64,000 nucleotides of DNA from Tabrizicola oligotrophica (GTDB lineage: Bacteria > Pseudomonadota > Alphaproteobacteria > Rhodobacterales > Rhodobacteraceae), in contig NZ_JAAIVJ010000002.1 in the NCBI RefSeq assembly GCF_011008935.1, positions 310,001 through 374,000 on the forward strand. Direction: 5' to 3'. Below the pieces are notes generated by a model, which saw only the letters and a list, made by a program, of their open reading frames with translations, did not search any database and was not told the DNA's origin. Of this stretch, positions 24,913 through 34,325 are shown in pieces. Every line of letters begins with the position of its first letter. The first letter of the stretch is position 1. Both the position numbers and the translations under genes were made by a program.

Positions 24913-27738
24913 TCAATGCGCCTCGGCCCAGTTGCGGCCCGTGCCGGCCTCGACGGTCAGCGGCACTTTCAGGTCGACGGCGGGCAAGTTGGCGCCCTCC
25001 ATGGTCGCCTTGGCAGCCGCAATCAGCGCCGGCTCGGCTCCGGCCTCGACTTCGAACAAGAGTTCGTCATGCACCTGCAACAGCATCCGCGCCGGCAGGT
25101 CCGCGATGGCGGCAGGCATGCGGATCATCGCCCGGCGGATCACGTCGGCCGCCGTGCCCTGAATCGGCGCGTTGATCGCCGCCCGCTTGGCGAAACCCGC
25201 GCCCGGCCCCTTGGCGTTGATTTCGGGCGTATGGATCTTGCGGCCGAACAGCGTCTGCACAAAGCCGTTCGCCTGCGCAAATTTCACCGTCTCGGCCATG
25301 TATTCCTTGATGCCGGGGAAGCGTTCGAAATAGCGGTCGATGAAGCCCTGCGCCTCGGCACGCGGGATGCGCAGGTTGCGCGCCAGACCAAAGCCGGAAA
25401 TCCCGTAGATCACGCCGAAGTTGATCGCCTTGGCCTTGCGGCGAATGTCGCTGGTCATCTGGTCCAGCGGCACGTTGAACATCTCGCTCGCCGTCATGGC
25501 GTGAATGTCGATGCCGTCCCTGAACGCCTGTTGCAGCGCCGGAATGTCGGCGACATGGGCCAGAATCCGCAGTTCGATCTGGGAATAGTCGAGCGACACC
25601 AGAACCTTGCCCTTGGGCGCCACAAAGGCTTCGCGGATGCGGCGGCCTTCCTCGGTCCGCACCGGGATGTTCTGCAGGTTCGGATCGGTCGAGGCCAGCC
25701 GCCCGGTGTTCGCCCCGGCAATCGAATAGCTGGTGTGGACGCGGCCGGTTTCCGGGTTGATCGCCTCTTGAAGCGCGTCGGTATAGGTCGATTTCAGCTT
25801 GGAGATCTGCCGCCAGTCCAGCACCTTGGCGGCCAGCCGCGCCGCTTTCGGCTGGCTGTCCTCGAGGGTGGTGATGTCTTCCAGAATGTCGGCCCCGGTG
25901 GCATAGGCCCCGGTCTTGCCCTTCTCGCCGCCCGGCACGCCCATACGGTCGAACAGCACCTCGCCCAGCTGCTTGGGGCTGCCGACGTTGAACTTCTCGC
26001 CGGCAATCTCCTGAATCTCATCCTCGTATTGCGCCAGTTTCTGGGCAAAGGCGTTGGACATCCGCGACAGCACCGCCTTGTCCACCTCGATCCCGGCCAT
26101 CTCCATCTCGGCCAGCACCGGCACCAGTGGGCGCTCCAGCGTCTCATAGACTGTCGTCACCTGCGCCCGGTGAAGCTGCGGCTTGAACAACTCCCACAGC
26201 CGCAGCGTGACATCGGCATCCTCGGCGGCGTATTTCACCGCGTCGTCAATCGCCACCCGGTCAAAGGTGATCTGCGATTTGCCCGAGCCCAGCAGCGATT
26301 TGATCGGGATCGGCGGATGGCCCAGATACTGCTCTGACAGCGCATCCATCCCATGCCCGTTCAGGCCTGCATGCATGGCGTAAGACATCAGCATCGTGTC
26401 ATCGAAAGGCGAAATCCGCACCCCGTGGCGGGCAAAGATCTTCCAGTCATATTTCATGTTCTGGCCGATCTTCAGAACCGAAGGATCTTCCAGCACCGGT
26501 TTCAAGGCTGCCAAGGCTGCCTCCAGCTCGATCTGGCTTTCGACCAGCGCGGTCGAACCGAACAGATCGCCCCCGCCCTGCTTGTGGCCCAAGGGGATAT
26601 AGGCCGCCTTTCCAGCGTCGACGCAGAGCGAAATGCCCACCAGCTCGGCCCGCATTTCATCAAGCGAGGTGGTTTCGGTGTCCACCGCCACATGACCAAC
26701 GGCGTCGATCCGGGCAATCCAGCGCTCCAGCGCCGCCATGTCGCGGATGCATTCGTAAGCGCCATGGTCGAAGGGCAGTTGAACGGCCACGGGCGCGGCC
26801 TCATGCGCGCCTTGCACATGCATGCCCTTGGCCTCTTCCAGCGTCGGGGCCTCGATCTTCAGCCGTTCCGCCACCCGCTTGGTCAGGGTGCGGAATTCCA
26901 TTTCGTTCAGGAACCCCATTACCACCTCCGGCTCGGGGTCTTTCAGCTCCAGCGTGTCCAGCGCCACCTCAAGCGGCATGTTGGCCTCAAGTTGCACCAG
27001 CCGGCGCGAGATGCGGATCTGTTCGGCGTTCTCGACCAAAGCCTCGCGCCGCTTGGGCTGCTTGATCTCGCCAGCCCGCGCCAGCAGCGTGTCGAGATCG
27101 CCATATTCCTGAATGAGAAGGGCGGCGGTTTTCAACCCGATCCCCGGCGCGCCCGGCACGTTGTCCACCGAATCTCCCGCCAGGGATTGCACATCCACCA
27201 CCCGGTTGGGGGCAACGCCGAATTTCTCGAACACTTCGTCCAGCCCGATCCGCTTGTTCTTCATCGGGTCCAGCATGTCGACGCCGTCGCCAACCAACTG
27301 CATCAGGTCCTTGTCCGACGAGATGATCGTCACCGTCCCTCCGGCCTCGGTCGCCCGGCGGGAAAGCGTGGCGATGATGTCGTCGGCCTCATAGCCCTCG
27401 ACTTCGATGCAGGGCACGTTGAAGGCGCGCGTGGCCGCCCGGGTAAAGGCGAACTGCGGGCGCAGATCCTCGGGCAATTCCGGGCGATTGGCCTTGTAGG
27501 CAGGGTAGATTTCATTGCGAAAAGTCTTGGACCCGGCATCGAAGATCACCGCGATATGGGTTGGTGCCTCCTTGCGGGCATGGGTCAACTCGCCCCAGAG
27601 AAGGTTGCAGAACCCCGCCACCGCCCCCACCGGCAGGCCATCCGACTTGCGCGTGAGCGGCGGCAGCGCATGATAGGCGCGGAAGATGAAGGCCGAGCCG
27701 TCGATCAGATGCAGGTGATTGCCCTTGCCGAATGCCAT
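24913..27738 (-). CDS. polA: DNA polymerase I
   Basis: A 941-residue three-domain polymerase. The N-terminal 5'-nuclease domain (HLHLIDGSAFIFRAYHALPP, then VEGYEADDIIATLS and PGAPGIGLKTAALLI) covers about residues 1-300. The 3'-5' exonuclease domain still carries its DxE (VDTETTSL, about residue 353), so proofreading is probably intact. The polymerase domain has motif A (LDYSQIELR, about 716), the O-helix RRKAKAINFGVIYG, and motif C (QVHDELLFE). It fills gaps in repair and replaces Okazaki primers. The start is put at 27738 to align with the family N-terminus. Confidence 0.97.
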   Translation of the reverse strand: MAFGKGNHLHLIDGSAFIFRAYHALPPLTRKSDGLPVGAVAGFCNLLWGELTHARKEAPTHIAVIFDAGSKTFRNEIYPAYKANRPELPEDLRPQFAFTRAATRAFNVPCIEVEGYEADDIIATLSRRATEAGGTVTIISSDKDLMQLVGDGVDMLDPMKNKRIGLDEVFEKFGVAPNRVVDVQSLAGDSVDNVPGAPGIGLKTAALLIQEYGDLDTLLARAGEIKQPKRREALVENAEQIRISRRLVQLEANMPLEVALDTLELKDPEPEVVMGFLNEMEFRTLTKRVAERLKIEAPTLEEAKGMHVQGAHEAAPVAVQLPFDHGAYECIRDMAALERWIARIDAVGHVAVDTETTSLDEMRAELVGISLCVDAGKAAYIPLGHKQGGGDLFGSTALVESQIELEAALAALKPVLEDPSVLKIGQNMKYDWKIFARHGVRISPFDDTMLMSYAMHAGLNGHGMDALSEQYLGHPPIPIKSLLGSGKSQITFDRVAIDDAVKYAAEDADVTLRLWELFKPQLHRAQVTTVYETLERPLVPVLAEMEMAGIEVDKAVLSRMSNAFAQKLAQYEDEIQEIAGEKFNVGSPKQLGEVLFDRMGVPGGEKGKTGAYATGADILEDITTLEDSQPKAARLAAKVLDWRQISKLKSTYTDALQEAINPETGRVHTSYSIAGANTGRLASTDPNLQNIPVRTEEGRRIREAFVAPKGKVLVSLDYSQIELRILAHVADIPALQQAFRDGIDIHAMTASEMFNVPLDQMTSDIRRKAKAINFGVIYGISGFGLARNLRIPRAEAQGFIDRYFERFPGIKEYMAETVKFAQANGFVQTLFGRKIHTPEINAKGPGAGFAKRAAINAPIQGTAADVIRRAMIRMPAAIADLPARMLLQVHDELLFEVEAGAEPALIAAAKATMEGANLPAVDLKVPLTVEAGTGRNWAEAH

Positions 27739-27929
27739 GCCGTTCCCCCACTTCTGACCCGTTCGCAGCAGGTGTTTCATGACACGATCCGCGCGCGCCT
27801 GCTACCCTGACCAAAAGACCGGGAGGCGGGATGATCCTGTTTCCGCGGGCAACGGACGGCCTGCTCTGCGCGATATCCTGGAAGGCCCGGCAGGGCCCGC
27901 CCGATCGCGGCCAGCCGCCGTGGAAAGGC

Positions 27930-28115
27930 TCAGTGATCGTCGTGGGCGTGGGCGCGGTCGATCTCGAACCGCTTGTCGCAGTAGCCGCATTCGACAAAGC
28001 CGGTATCCGCCGGGATGCTCAGCCAGACGCGGGGATGGCCCAAGGCACCCTCGCCGCCATCACAGGCCACTTTCCAGCTGGTGACAATCTGGGTTTCCGG
28101 GGCTTTCAGCGACAT
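27930..28115 (-). CDS. Zinc-finger protein (CHCC type, NDUFS6-like)
   Basis: A 61-residue protein with the CHCC zinc-binding pattern: a cysteine in [17 protein letters not shown], the histidine in that same segment, and the pair in [11 protein letters not shown]. The short family occurs across alphaproteobacteria and is the bacterial relative of the complex I accessory subunit NDUFS6. Its exact role is uncertain. It lies between polA and hyi on the same strand with gaps over 100 bases on both sides. Confidence 0.87.
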   Translation of the reverse strand: MSLKAPETQIVTSWKVACDGGEGALGHPRVWLSIPADTGFVECGYCDKRFEIDRAHAHDDH

Positions 28116-28248
28116 GACAAGACCTTCATTTCCGTTTGCCCCAGTCTAACCGGTCTGCCCAGCGGGGGACAAGCCACCCAAGGGCGTTCGTGCTGGCAAA
28201 AATGTCTCAGGCCGGGGTCCGGCAGCATCAAGGCGCTGGTCGCAGGGG

Positions 28249-29025
28249 TCACGCCCCGATCAGCGCCGCCCGCGCCTTCAGCGCCTGCAACCAGGCCAGC
28301 CCATGCACGGTGGCGCGTGCCGGGCGGTATTCGCCGGCGATCCAGCCGTCATAGCCCATGGCATCGACTTCGGTGCAAAGCCCGGTCAGGTCAAACCCGC
28401 CGCCGCCCGGTTCGTTGCGCGCCGGGAAGCCTGCGATCTGGATATGGCCGACGCGTGCCTTGTGCCGATCCCAGACCGCCTGGGCCTGACCTTCGATCCG
28501 TGCGGCGTGCCAGAGGTCGAACTGGATCTGCACCTGCGGCAAGCCCAGATCGTCCAGAATGCGCGCTGCCTGATCAAAATCGTTCAGGAAATAGCCCGGC
28601 ATGTCATCGGGGTTGATCGGCTCGATCACCAACCGCTGGTCGGGCGCCTGCGCAGCCGCCCAGCCCAGATTCTCGACAAAGACCTGTTCGGCCTCGACGC
28701 CCTTGGCCACGCCCGCCATGACGTGCAGCCGGTCCACCCCCAGCCGCGCCGCAAGATCGGCCCCACGCAGGAAGCTGTCGCGAAACCGCAACTCCTCGCC
28801 CGGCACTGCGGCAAAGCCGCGATCGCCGGCCAGCCAGTCGCCCGGCGGCGTGTTGATCAGGGCCAGCGGCAACCCGGCAAGGGCGGCCAGCCAATCGCTG
28901 GAGGAATGGTCGTAGGGAAACAGCACCTCCACCCCGTCAAAGCCCGCCTGTGCGGCCAGACCTGGCCGGTCCAGCATCGGCACCTCGGTAAAGAGCATGG
29001 TCAGATTGGCGGCAAAACGGGGCAT
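28249..29025 (-). CDS. hyi: Hydroxypyruvate isomerase
   Basis: A 258-residue TIM-barrel protein of the xylose isomerase-like family. It starts PRFAANLTMLFTEVPMLDR and has the metal-site glutamates in LVIEPINPDDMPG and WIAGEYRP, plus the QIQFDLWHAARIEG segment characteristic of Hyi/OtnI. It interconverts hydroxypyruvate and tartronate semialdehyde in glyoxylate metabolism. Its ATG directly abuts the stop of the upstream DUF1285 gene, so the two are one operon. The 2-keto-tetronate isomerase OtnI is a close alternative. Confidence 0.85.
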   Translation of the reverse strand: MPRFAANLTMLFTEVPMLDRPGLAAQAGFDGVEVLFPYDHSSSDWLAALAGLPLALINTPPGDWLAGDRGFAAVPGEELRFRDSFLRGADLAARLGVDRLHVMAGVAKGVEAEQVFVENLGWAAAQAPDQRLVIEPINPDDMPGYFLNDFDQAARILDDLGLPQVQIQFDLWHAARIEGQAQAVWDRHKARVGHIQIAGFPARNEPGGGGFDLTGLCTEVDAMGYDGWIAGEYRPARATVHGLAWLQALKARAALIGA

Positions 29026-29625
29026 TCAGGCAAGGTCCTGAGAAGGGATCACCGGAAAGAATCGGCCCATGGACCAGAGGCCAAACCAGCCCGTGCCGTC
29101 AACCGTTTCATGGCTTCCAAGCTCGATCAGCCGGTAGAACGACTTGCGGTCGATGCGCGCCCAAAGCCCGCGGCGGACGTGGACATAGGGCGACGGTTCG
29201 CCGGTTTCCGGGTCGCGCTCGACCCTGATGGCATTCTCCGGCCCGGCGGCGACGCTGTCTTCGGTCTTGGTGACAAAGGTCAGGATCTGGTCGGCCCCGG
29301 TGCCTTCCGCGTCGAAATCCACGGCGTGCAGCGGGGCGTCCTCGACCACGATGCCGACCTTTTCCACGGGGGTAACAAGGAAATATTTGCCATCTTCCAG
29401 CTTCAGGATGCCGGAAAACAGTTTCACCATCGGCGCCCGCCCGATCGGCGTGCCCAGATAGAACCAGGTCCCGTCCCGTGCGATCCGCATGTCGATGTCG
29501 CCGCAGAACTCGGGGTTCCACAGGTGAACCGGCGGCGGCCCCTTTTTCGAGGCCCCGGTGACAGCAGACATCAGCCCATCCGCCGAAGGTTTCACGATCT
29601 TTTGTGCATCGTCGGCTTTTGCCAT
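29026..29625 (-). CDS. DUF1285 family protein
   Basis: A protein of about 199 residues with the DUF1285 signature: PPVHLWNPEFCGDIDMRIARDGTWFYLGTPI, then VKLFSGILKLEDGKYFLVTPVEKVGI. It has two beta-rich subdomains and is thought to be a cytosolic binding protein; no enzymatic role is known. The start is uncertain: ATG at 29625 gives AKADDAQKIV and fits the family, while 29652 is nine codons longer. It lies directly before hyi and is divergent from the MoxR ATPase gene. Confidence 0.82.
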   Translation of the reverse strand: MAKADDAQKIVKPSADGLMSAVTGASKKGPPPVHLWNPEFCGDIDMRIARDGTWFYLGTPIGRAPMVKLFSGILKLEDGKYFLVTPVEKVGIVVEDAPLHAVDFDAEGTGADQILTFVTKTEDSVAAGPENAIRVERDPETGEPSPYVHVRRGLWARIDRKSFYRLIELGSHETVDGTGWFGLWSMGRFFPVIPSQDLA

Positions 29626-29683
29626 TTGTGCCGGGCCCCAAGTTTCGGTCATATGCAGATATAGACTGTTGCGGAGGAATGTC

Positions 29684-30688
29684 ATGACTGATGCCGAAAC
29701 TCTCGTGGCCGAAATCGAGGCGCTCGGACATCGGCTGGGGCAGGCGCGCGCCTCGGTGGCGCGGCGGTTCATTGGACAGGAAAAGGTGGTGGATCAAGTG
29801 CTTGCCGCCCTGCTGTGCGGTGGGCATGCGCTGTTGGTGGGCCTTCCGGGCCTTGGCAAGACCATGCTTGTTGACACTTTGTCGACCGTCATGGGCCTGA
29901 AATCCAACCGCATCCAGTTCACGCCCGATCTGATGCCGGCCGATATTCTGGGCTCCGAAGTTCTGGAAACCGCGACCGACGGCAGCCGCGCGTTCCGCTT
30001 TCTCGAAGGTCCAGTGTTCTGCCAGCTTCTGATGGCCGACGAGATCAACCGCGCCAGCCCGCGCACGCAGGCAGCGCTGTTGCAGGCGATGCAGGAAAAG
30101 GAAGTCACCATCGCCGGCCAGCATCGCCCGCTTGGCCGGCCGTTCCATGTGCTGGCCACGCAGAACCCGATTGAACAGGAAGGCACCTATCCGCTGCCCG
30201 AGGCGCAGCTTGACCGCTTTCTGTTGCAGGTCGATGTCGAATACCCGACCCGCGCGGCGGAACGCGATATCCTTCTGGCCACCACCGGCGCAGTCGAGGC
30301 GCAGTCGCATGCGGTGTTTGACGCCGCCAGCCTGATCGCGGCACAGGCCGTCATCCGGCGGATGCCGGTTGGCGACGCGGTGGTCGAGGCAATCCTTGAT
30401 CTTGTGCGCGCCTGCCGTCCGGGGGAGCCCGAGGGTGCCGATCTGGCAGGCTCGCTCGCCTGGGGACCGGGGCCGCGCGCGGCGCAGGCGCTGATGCTGA
30501 CGGTGCGGGCGCGGGCCCTGCTCGAGGGCCGTCTGGCGCCCTCCATTGCCGATGTTGCCGCCATGGCGCGGCCGGTTCTCGAACACCGCATGGCGCTGTC
30601 ATTCGCCGCAAGGGCGCGGGGCGAAACGCTGACCGGTCTGATCGACCGCGTCACCGGCCGCACGTTGGGCCTCGAGGCTGCTGCTTGA
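29684..30688 (+). CDS. MoxR family AAA+ ATPase
   Basis: A 334-residue AAA+ protein. Walker A is LVGLPGLGKTMLVDTL, Walker B is LLMADEINRASPRTQAALLQAM, sensor 1 is VLATQNPIEQEGTYPLPEAQLDRF, the last being the MoxR hallmark. MoxR proteins act as chaperones for VWA-domain or metal-cofactor proteins. The start at 29684 has GGAGG seven bases upstream. It opens a four-gene operon in which every junction overlaps: MoxR, DUF58, DUF4159, large membrane protein. Confidence 0.94.
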   Translation: MTDAETLVAEIEALGHRLGQARASVARRFIGQEKVVDQVLAALLCGGHALLVGLPGLGKTMLVDTLSTVMGLKSNRIQFTPDLMPADILGSEVLETATDGSRAFRFLEGPVFCQLLMADEINRASPRTQAALLQAMQEKEVTIAGQHRPLGRPFHVLATQNPIEQEGTYPLPEAQLDRFLLQVDVEYPTRAAERDILLATTGAVEAQSHAVFDAASLIAAQAVIRRMPVGDAVVEAILDLVRACRPGEPEGADLAGSLAWGPGPRAAQALMLTVRARALLEGRLAPSIADVAAMARPVLEHRMALSFAARARGETLTGLIDRVTGRTLGLEAAA

Positions 30689-31560
30689 GCCTTGCCGCCG
30701 ATCCCCGCGCCTCGTTGCGCGCCGAGGCCGAGCTTCTCGGCCAATCCCTGCCCGCGCTGCTGGCCGAGGCGGAGATGCTGGCGCAGACGGTGATGCTGGG
30801 GGAACACGGCCGCAAGCGGGCGGGGCAGGGGGATGAATTCTGGCAGTACCGCGCCGCGCATGCCGGGGATTCGGCCCGCGCGATCGACTGGCGGCGTTCG
30901 GCGCGCGCCGACACGCCTTTCGTGCGGGAACGGGAATGGCAGGCGGCGCAATCGGTGACGCTTTGGGTTGATCCTTCGCGCTCCATGGCGTTCAGCGGCG
31001 AGAAATCCCGCCCCACCAAGGCCGACCGCGCCAGGTTGCTGGCGCTGGCCTTGGGCGTCCTGATGCTGAAGGGGGGCGAGCGGGTGGGGCTTGCGGGCCA
31101 ACCGCCGCGCCCCGGGCGGGCACAGGTGGTGACGCTGGCCAACGGACTTGCCGACGGGGCAGAAGACTACGGGGTTCCCGATGCCACCGGCCTTGTGCCG
31201 CTTGGCCGAGCGGTCTTTTTGTCGGATTTTCTCGGGCCGCTGGAAGGCATCGAAACCGCGCTGGCCTATGCCGCCGATCGCGGTGTGCGGGGTGTGCTGG
31301 TGCAGCTTCTCGACCCGGCCGAGGAGGAGTTTCCGTTCTCCGGCCGCACGGTCTTTGAATCGATGGGCGGCAGTCTGCGCCACGAGACGCAAAGCGCCAA
31401 CGCCCTGCGCGACCGCTATCTGGCACGGCTGGCCGAACGGAAGGACCGGCTGGCGACGCTCGCCCGTGCGGTGGGGTGGCACTATGCCTGTCACCACACC
31501 GGGCAGCCCGCGCAATCGGCGCTCTTGTGGGCCTATCAGGCGCTGGAGGGCGGCAGATGA
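30685..31560 (+). CDS. DUF58 domain protein (VWA-like)
   Basis: A 291-residue DUF58 protein. The signature is the YRAAHAGDSARAIDWRRSARADTPFVREREWQ segment, followed by a VWA-like strand TLWVDPSRSMAFSG with a DxSxS-type metal site. The start is a TTG at 30685 that overlaps the MoxR stop by four bases. DUF58 proteins occur next to MoxR and are presumed partners that recruit the ATPase to membrane substrates. No transmembrane segment is present; it should be cytoplasmic. Confidence 0.9.
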   Translation: MSLAADPRASLRAEAELLGQSLPALLAEAEMLAQTVMLGEHGRKRAGQGDEFWQYRAAHAGDSARAIDWRRSARADTPFVREREWQAAQSVTLWVDPSRSMAFSGEKSRPTKADRARLLALALGVLMLKGGERVGLAGQPPRPGRAQVVTLANGLADGAEDYGVPDATGLVPLGRAVFLSDFLGPLEGIETALAYAADRGVRGVLVQLLDPAEEEFPFSGRTVFESMGGSLRHETQSANALRDRYLARLAERKDRLATLARAVGWHYACHHTGQPAQSALLWAYQALEGGR

Positions 31561-34325
31561 CATTCGGTCCGCTTGCCTTTGCCGCGCCGGGGCTGCTGTT
31601 GGCGCTGATTGCCCTGCCGATCCTGTGGCTTCTCTTGCGCGCCATTCCGCCGGCACCGATCCGCCGCCGCTTCCCGGCGGTGGCGCTGATGCTGGGCCTC
31701 ACGGACGAGGACCGTCAGGCCGACAAGACTCCGTGGTGGCTTTTGCTGCTGCGCGCTCTGGCGATTGCGGCGGCGATCATCGGCTTTGCCGGGCCGGTGC
31801 TAAACCCGGATCCGCGCGACCCCGGAACCGGCCCGCTCTTGATCCTGCTCGACGGCGGCTGGGCCGATGCCCGCGACTGGCCGCGCACCCAGGCCCGCGC
31901 GCAGGCCGCGCTGGAGGAAGCTGCCCGCATGGGGCGCCCTGTCGCCGTGGCCCGGCTGACCGACGCGGCCCAGCCGATCACCTTCTCCAACCCGGCCGAC
32001 TGGGCCGGGCGCCTCGCGGCGATGCAGCCCGCGCCCTATGCCCCTGCCTATGCGGGATGGGAAATGGCGCTGCCCGAGGGCGGGTTTGAAACGCTCTGGC
32101 TTGCGGACGGGCTGGACCACAAGGGCCGCGCCGATCTCGCCGCCGCCCTCGCTGCGCGGGGCCGCCTGACTGCCGCGCTCTCGCCGCGCCCGGCCTATGG
32201 CTTGCGCCCCGCCACGCTGGCCGAGGGCAAGATCACTCTCACCACCCTGCGCCTGGGCGTCCCTGAAAGCGCCGAACTTGACGTCACCGCCCATGGTCCC
32301 GACCCCGCCGGCATTGACCGCGAGTTGGGCCGGGCGCGCATGGTCTTTGCCCCCGGCGCGGATCAGGCGCAGGCGGTGCTGGAGGTTCCGCCGGAATTGC
32401 GCAACCGGATCAACCGCTTCTCGCTTCTGGGCCAGCGCACGGCGGGGGCGGTGGCCTTGACCGATGACAGCCTGAAGCGCCGCAAGATCGCGGTGATCGA
32501 CAGTGGCGCCGACCGTGAGGGCCTGCAATTGCTTGCCCCAGGCCACTATCTGCGGCAGGCGCTTGTGCCGGTCGCCGACCTGCTCGATGGCACTCTGACC
32601 GACATTCTGCCCGCCAAGCCCGATGTCATCATCCTTGCCGATGTAGCGAAGCTGACGCAGGCCGAACAGGACGGCGTGCTGGACTGGCTCGACAGTGGTG
32701 GATTGTTGCTGCGCTTTGCCGGCCCCAGGCTGGCGGCAAGCGATGTGGCGCGCAGCGAGGAAGACCCGCTCTTGCCGGTGCGGTTGCGCGAAGGCGGGCG
32801 CTCGGTCGGCGGCACGATGAGCTGGGGCGAACCGAAACCGCTGGCGCCTTTTGCCGAAGGCAGCCCGTTTCATGGTCTGGTCATTCCGTCGGACGTGACC
32901 GTGACCGAACAGGTTCTGGCCCAGCCCGACCCCGATCTGGCCAGCCGCACCATCGCCGCCCTGGCCGATGGTACGCCCCTGGTCACCCGCAAGCCGGTTG
33001 GCGCCGGGCAAGTGGTGCTGGTGCATGTCACCGCCAATGCCGAATGGTCCTCGCTGCCGCTGTCGGGGCTTTTCATGCAGATGCTGGAACGGCTGGCCGT
33101 TTCGGCCCGGGTCGGTGGCGGCCTGGAAGGCGCGGTCGAGGGGCTGATCTGGTCGCCTGAGCGGATGGTTGACGGTTACGGCGATCTGGTCGAACCGGGC
33201 GATCTGGCCGGGGTGGAAGGCGAGGCGCTGGCCCTGGCGCTGCAAGACGGTCCCAGCGCGAAATCGCCGCCCGGCCTTTATCGGCATGAGGAGCGGCTGG
33301 TGGCGCTGAACACCCTGCCGCCGTCGGCCAGCTTCCGCCCGGCCATCTGGCCGGCGGGCACGCTGGTCGAGGGTTTGGGCGCGGCCCGGTCGCAGGCGCT
33401 GGGGGGCTGGCTTCTGGCGGCGGCGCTGGCCCTTCTGGCGCTGGACATCCTTGCCTCGGTGGTGGTCTCGGGCCGGATGCCGCGCCTGGGGCGGGCCGCG
33501 CTGGTGGTTCTGGCGTTGGCGCTGCCCACGCCCGAAGCGCAGGCCCAGACCCCCGACCCGGCAGCCGACGCGCGCGGGATCGAGGCGACGCGCGGGGTCG
33601 TGCTCGCTCATGTGCTGACCGGAAATGCCGAGATTGACGACACCGCCGCCGCAGGTCTGCGCGGACTGGGTGACCAGCTCTGGCTGCGCACCTCGGTCGA
33701 ACCGGAGCCGCCGATGGGCGTCGATCTGGAGGAGGACGAACTGGCCTTCTTTCCCTTCCTTTACTGGCCGATCACCCCCGACCAGCCCGTCCCTTCGACG
33801 CGGGCCTATGCGAAGTTGAACGCCTTTCTGCGCACCGGCGGGATGATCCTGTTCGACACCCGCGATGCCGATATCGCCGGGATGGGGGGCGCCACGGCCG
33901 AGGGCGAGATGCTGCAACTTCTGGCATCCGGGCTGGACGTGCCGCCCCTTGACCTGATCCCCGAGGACCATGTGCTGACCCGCAGCTTTTACCTGCTGCA
34001 AGACTTTCCCGGTCGCCACAGATCAGCCGATCTCTGGGTCGAGGCCCCGCCGCCCGATGCGGGCGAATTGGAAGAGGGCATGGCGTTCCGCAACCTCAAC
34101 GATGGCGTGACGCCGGTCATCATCGGCGGCAATGACTGGGCTTCGGCCTGGGCGATCGACGGCACGGGGGCGCCGCTTTATCCGGTCGGTCGGGGTCTTG
34201 CGGGTGAGGATCAGCGCGAGATGGCCTACCGGTTCGGCATCAACGTGGTGATGCATGTGCTGACCGGCAATTACAAATCCGATCAGGTGCATGTGCCGGC
34301 GCTTCTGGAAAGGCTGGGGCAATGA
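31557..34325 (+). CDS. DUF4159 domain membrane protein with BatA-type N-terminus
   Basis: A 922-residue protein. It starts with two transmembrane segments (GLLLALIALPILWLLLRAI and WWLLLLRALAIAAAIIGFAG) as in the aerotolerance/BatA N-terminal family, then a long periplasmic or cytoplasmic beta-rich section with LLILLDGGWADARD at the site where a VWA domain would be. Another membrane segment lies around residue 625, and the last 220 residues are the DUF4159 domain (VVLAHVLTGNAEIDD to NVVMHVLTGNYKSDQVHV). ATGA overlaps link it to DUF58 and to the next gene. Role unproven; possibly cell-envelope stress. Confidence 0.87.
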   Translation: MTFGPLAFAAPGLLLALIALPILWLLLRAIPPAPIRRRFPAVALMLGLTDEDRQADKTPWWLLLLRALAIAAAIIGFAGPVLNPDPRDPGTGPLLILLDGGWADARDWPRTQARAQAALEEAARMGRPVAVARLTDAAQPITFSNPADWAGRLAAMQPAPYAPAYAGWEMALPEGGFETLWLADGLDHKGRADLAAALAARGRLTAALSPRPAYGLRPATLAEGKITLTTLRLGVPESAELDVTAHGPDPAGIDRELGRARMVFAPGADQAQAVLEVPPELRNRINRFSLLGQRTAGAVALTDDSLKRRKIAVIDSGADREGLQLLAPGHYLRQALVPVADLLDGTLTDILPAKPDVIILADVAKLTQAEQDGVLDWLDSGGLLLRFAGPRLAASDVARSEEDPLLPVRLREGGRSVGGTMSWGEPKPLAPFAEGSPFHGLVIPSDVTVTEQVLAQPDPDLASRTIAALADGTPLVTRKPVGAGQVVLVHVTANAEWSSLPLSGLFMQMLERLAVSARVGGGLEGAVEGLIWSPERMVDGYGDLVEPGDLAGVEGEALALALQDGPSAKSPPGLYRHEERLVALNTLPPSASFRPAIWPAGTLVEGLGAARSQALGGWLLAAALALLALDILASVVVSGRMPRLGRAALVVLALALPTPEAQAQTPDPAADARGIEATRGVVLAHVLTGNAEIDDTAAAGLRGLGDQLWLRTSVEPEPPMGVDLEEDELAFFPFLYWPITPDQPVPSTRAYAKLNAFLRTGGMILFDTRDADIAGMGGATAEGEMLQLLASGLDVPPLDLIPEDHVLTRSFYLLQDFPGRHRSADLWVEAPPPDAGELEEGMAFRNLNDGVTPVIIGGNDWASAWAIDGTGAPLYPVGRGLAGEDQREMAYRFGINVVMHVLTGNYKSDQVHVPALLERLGQ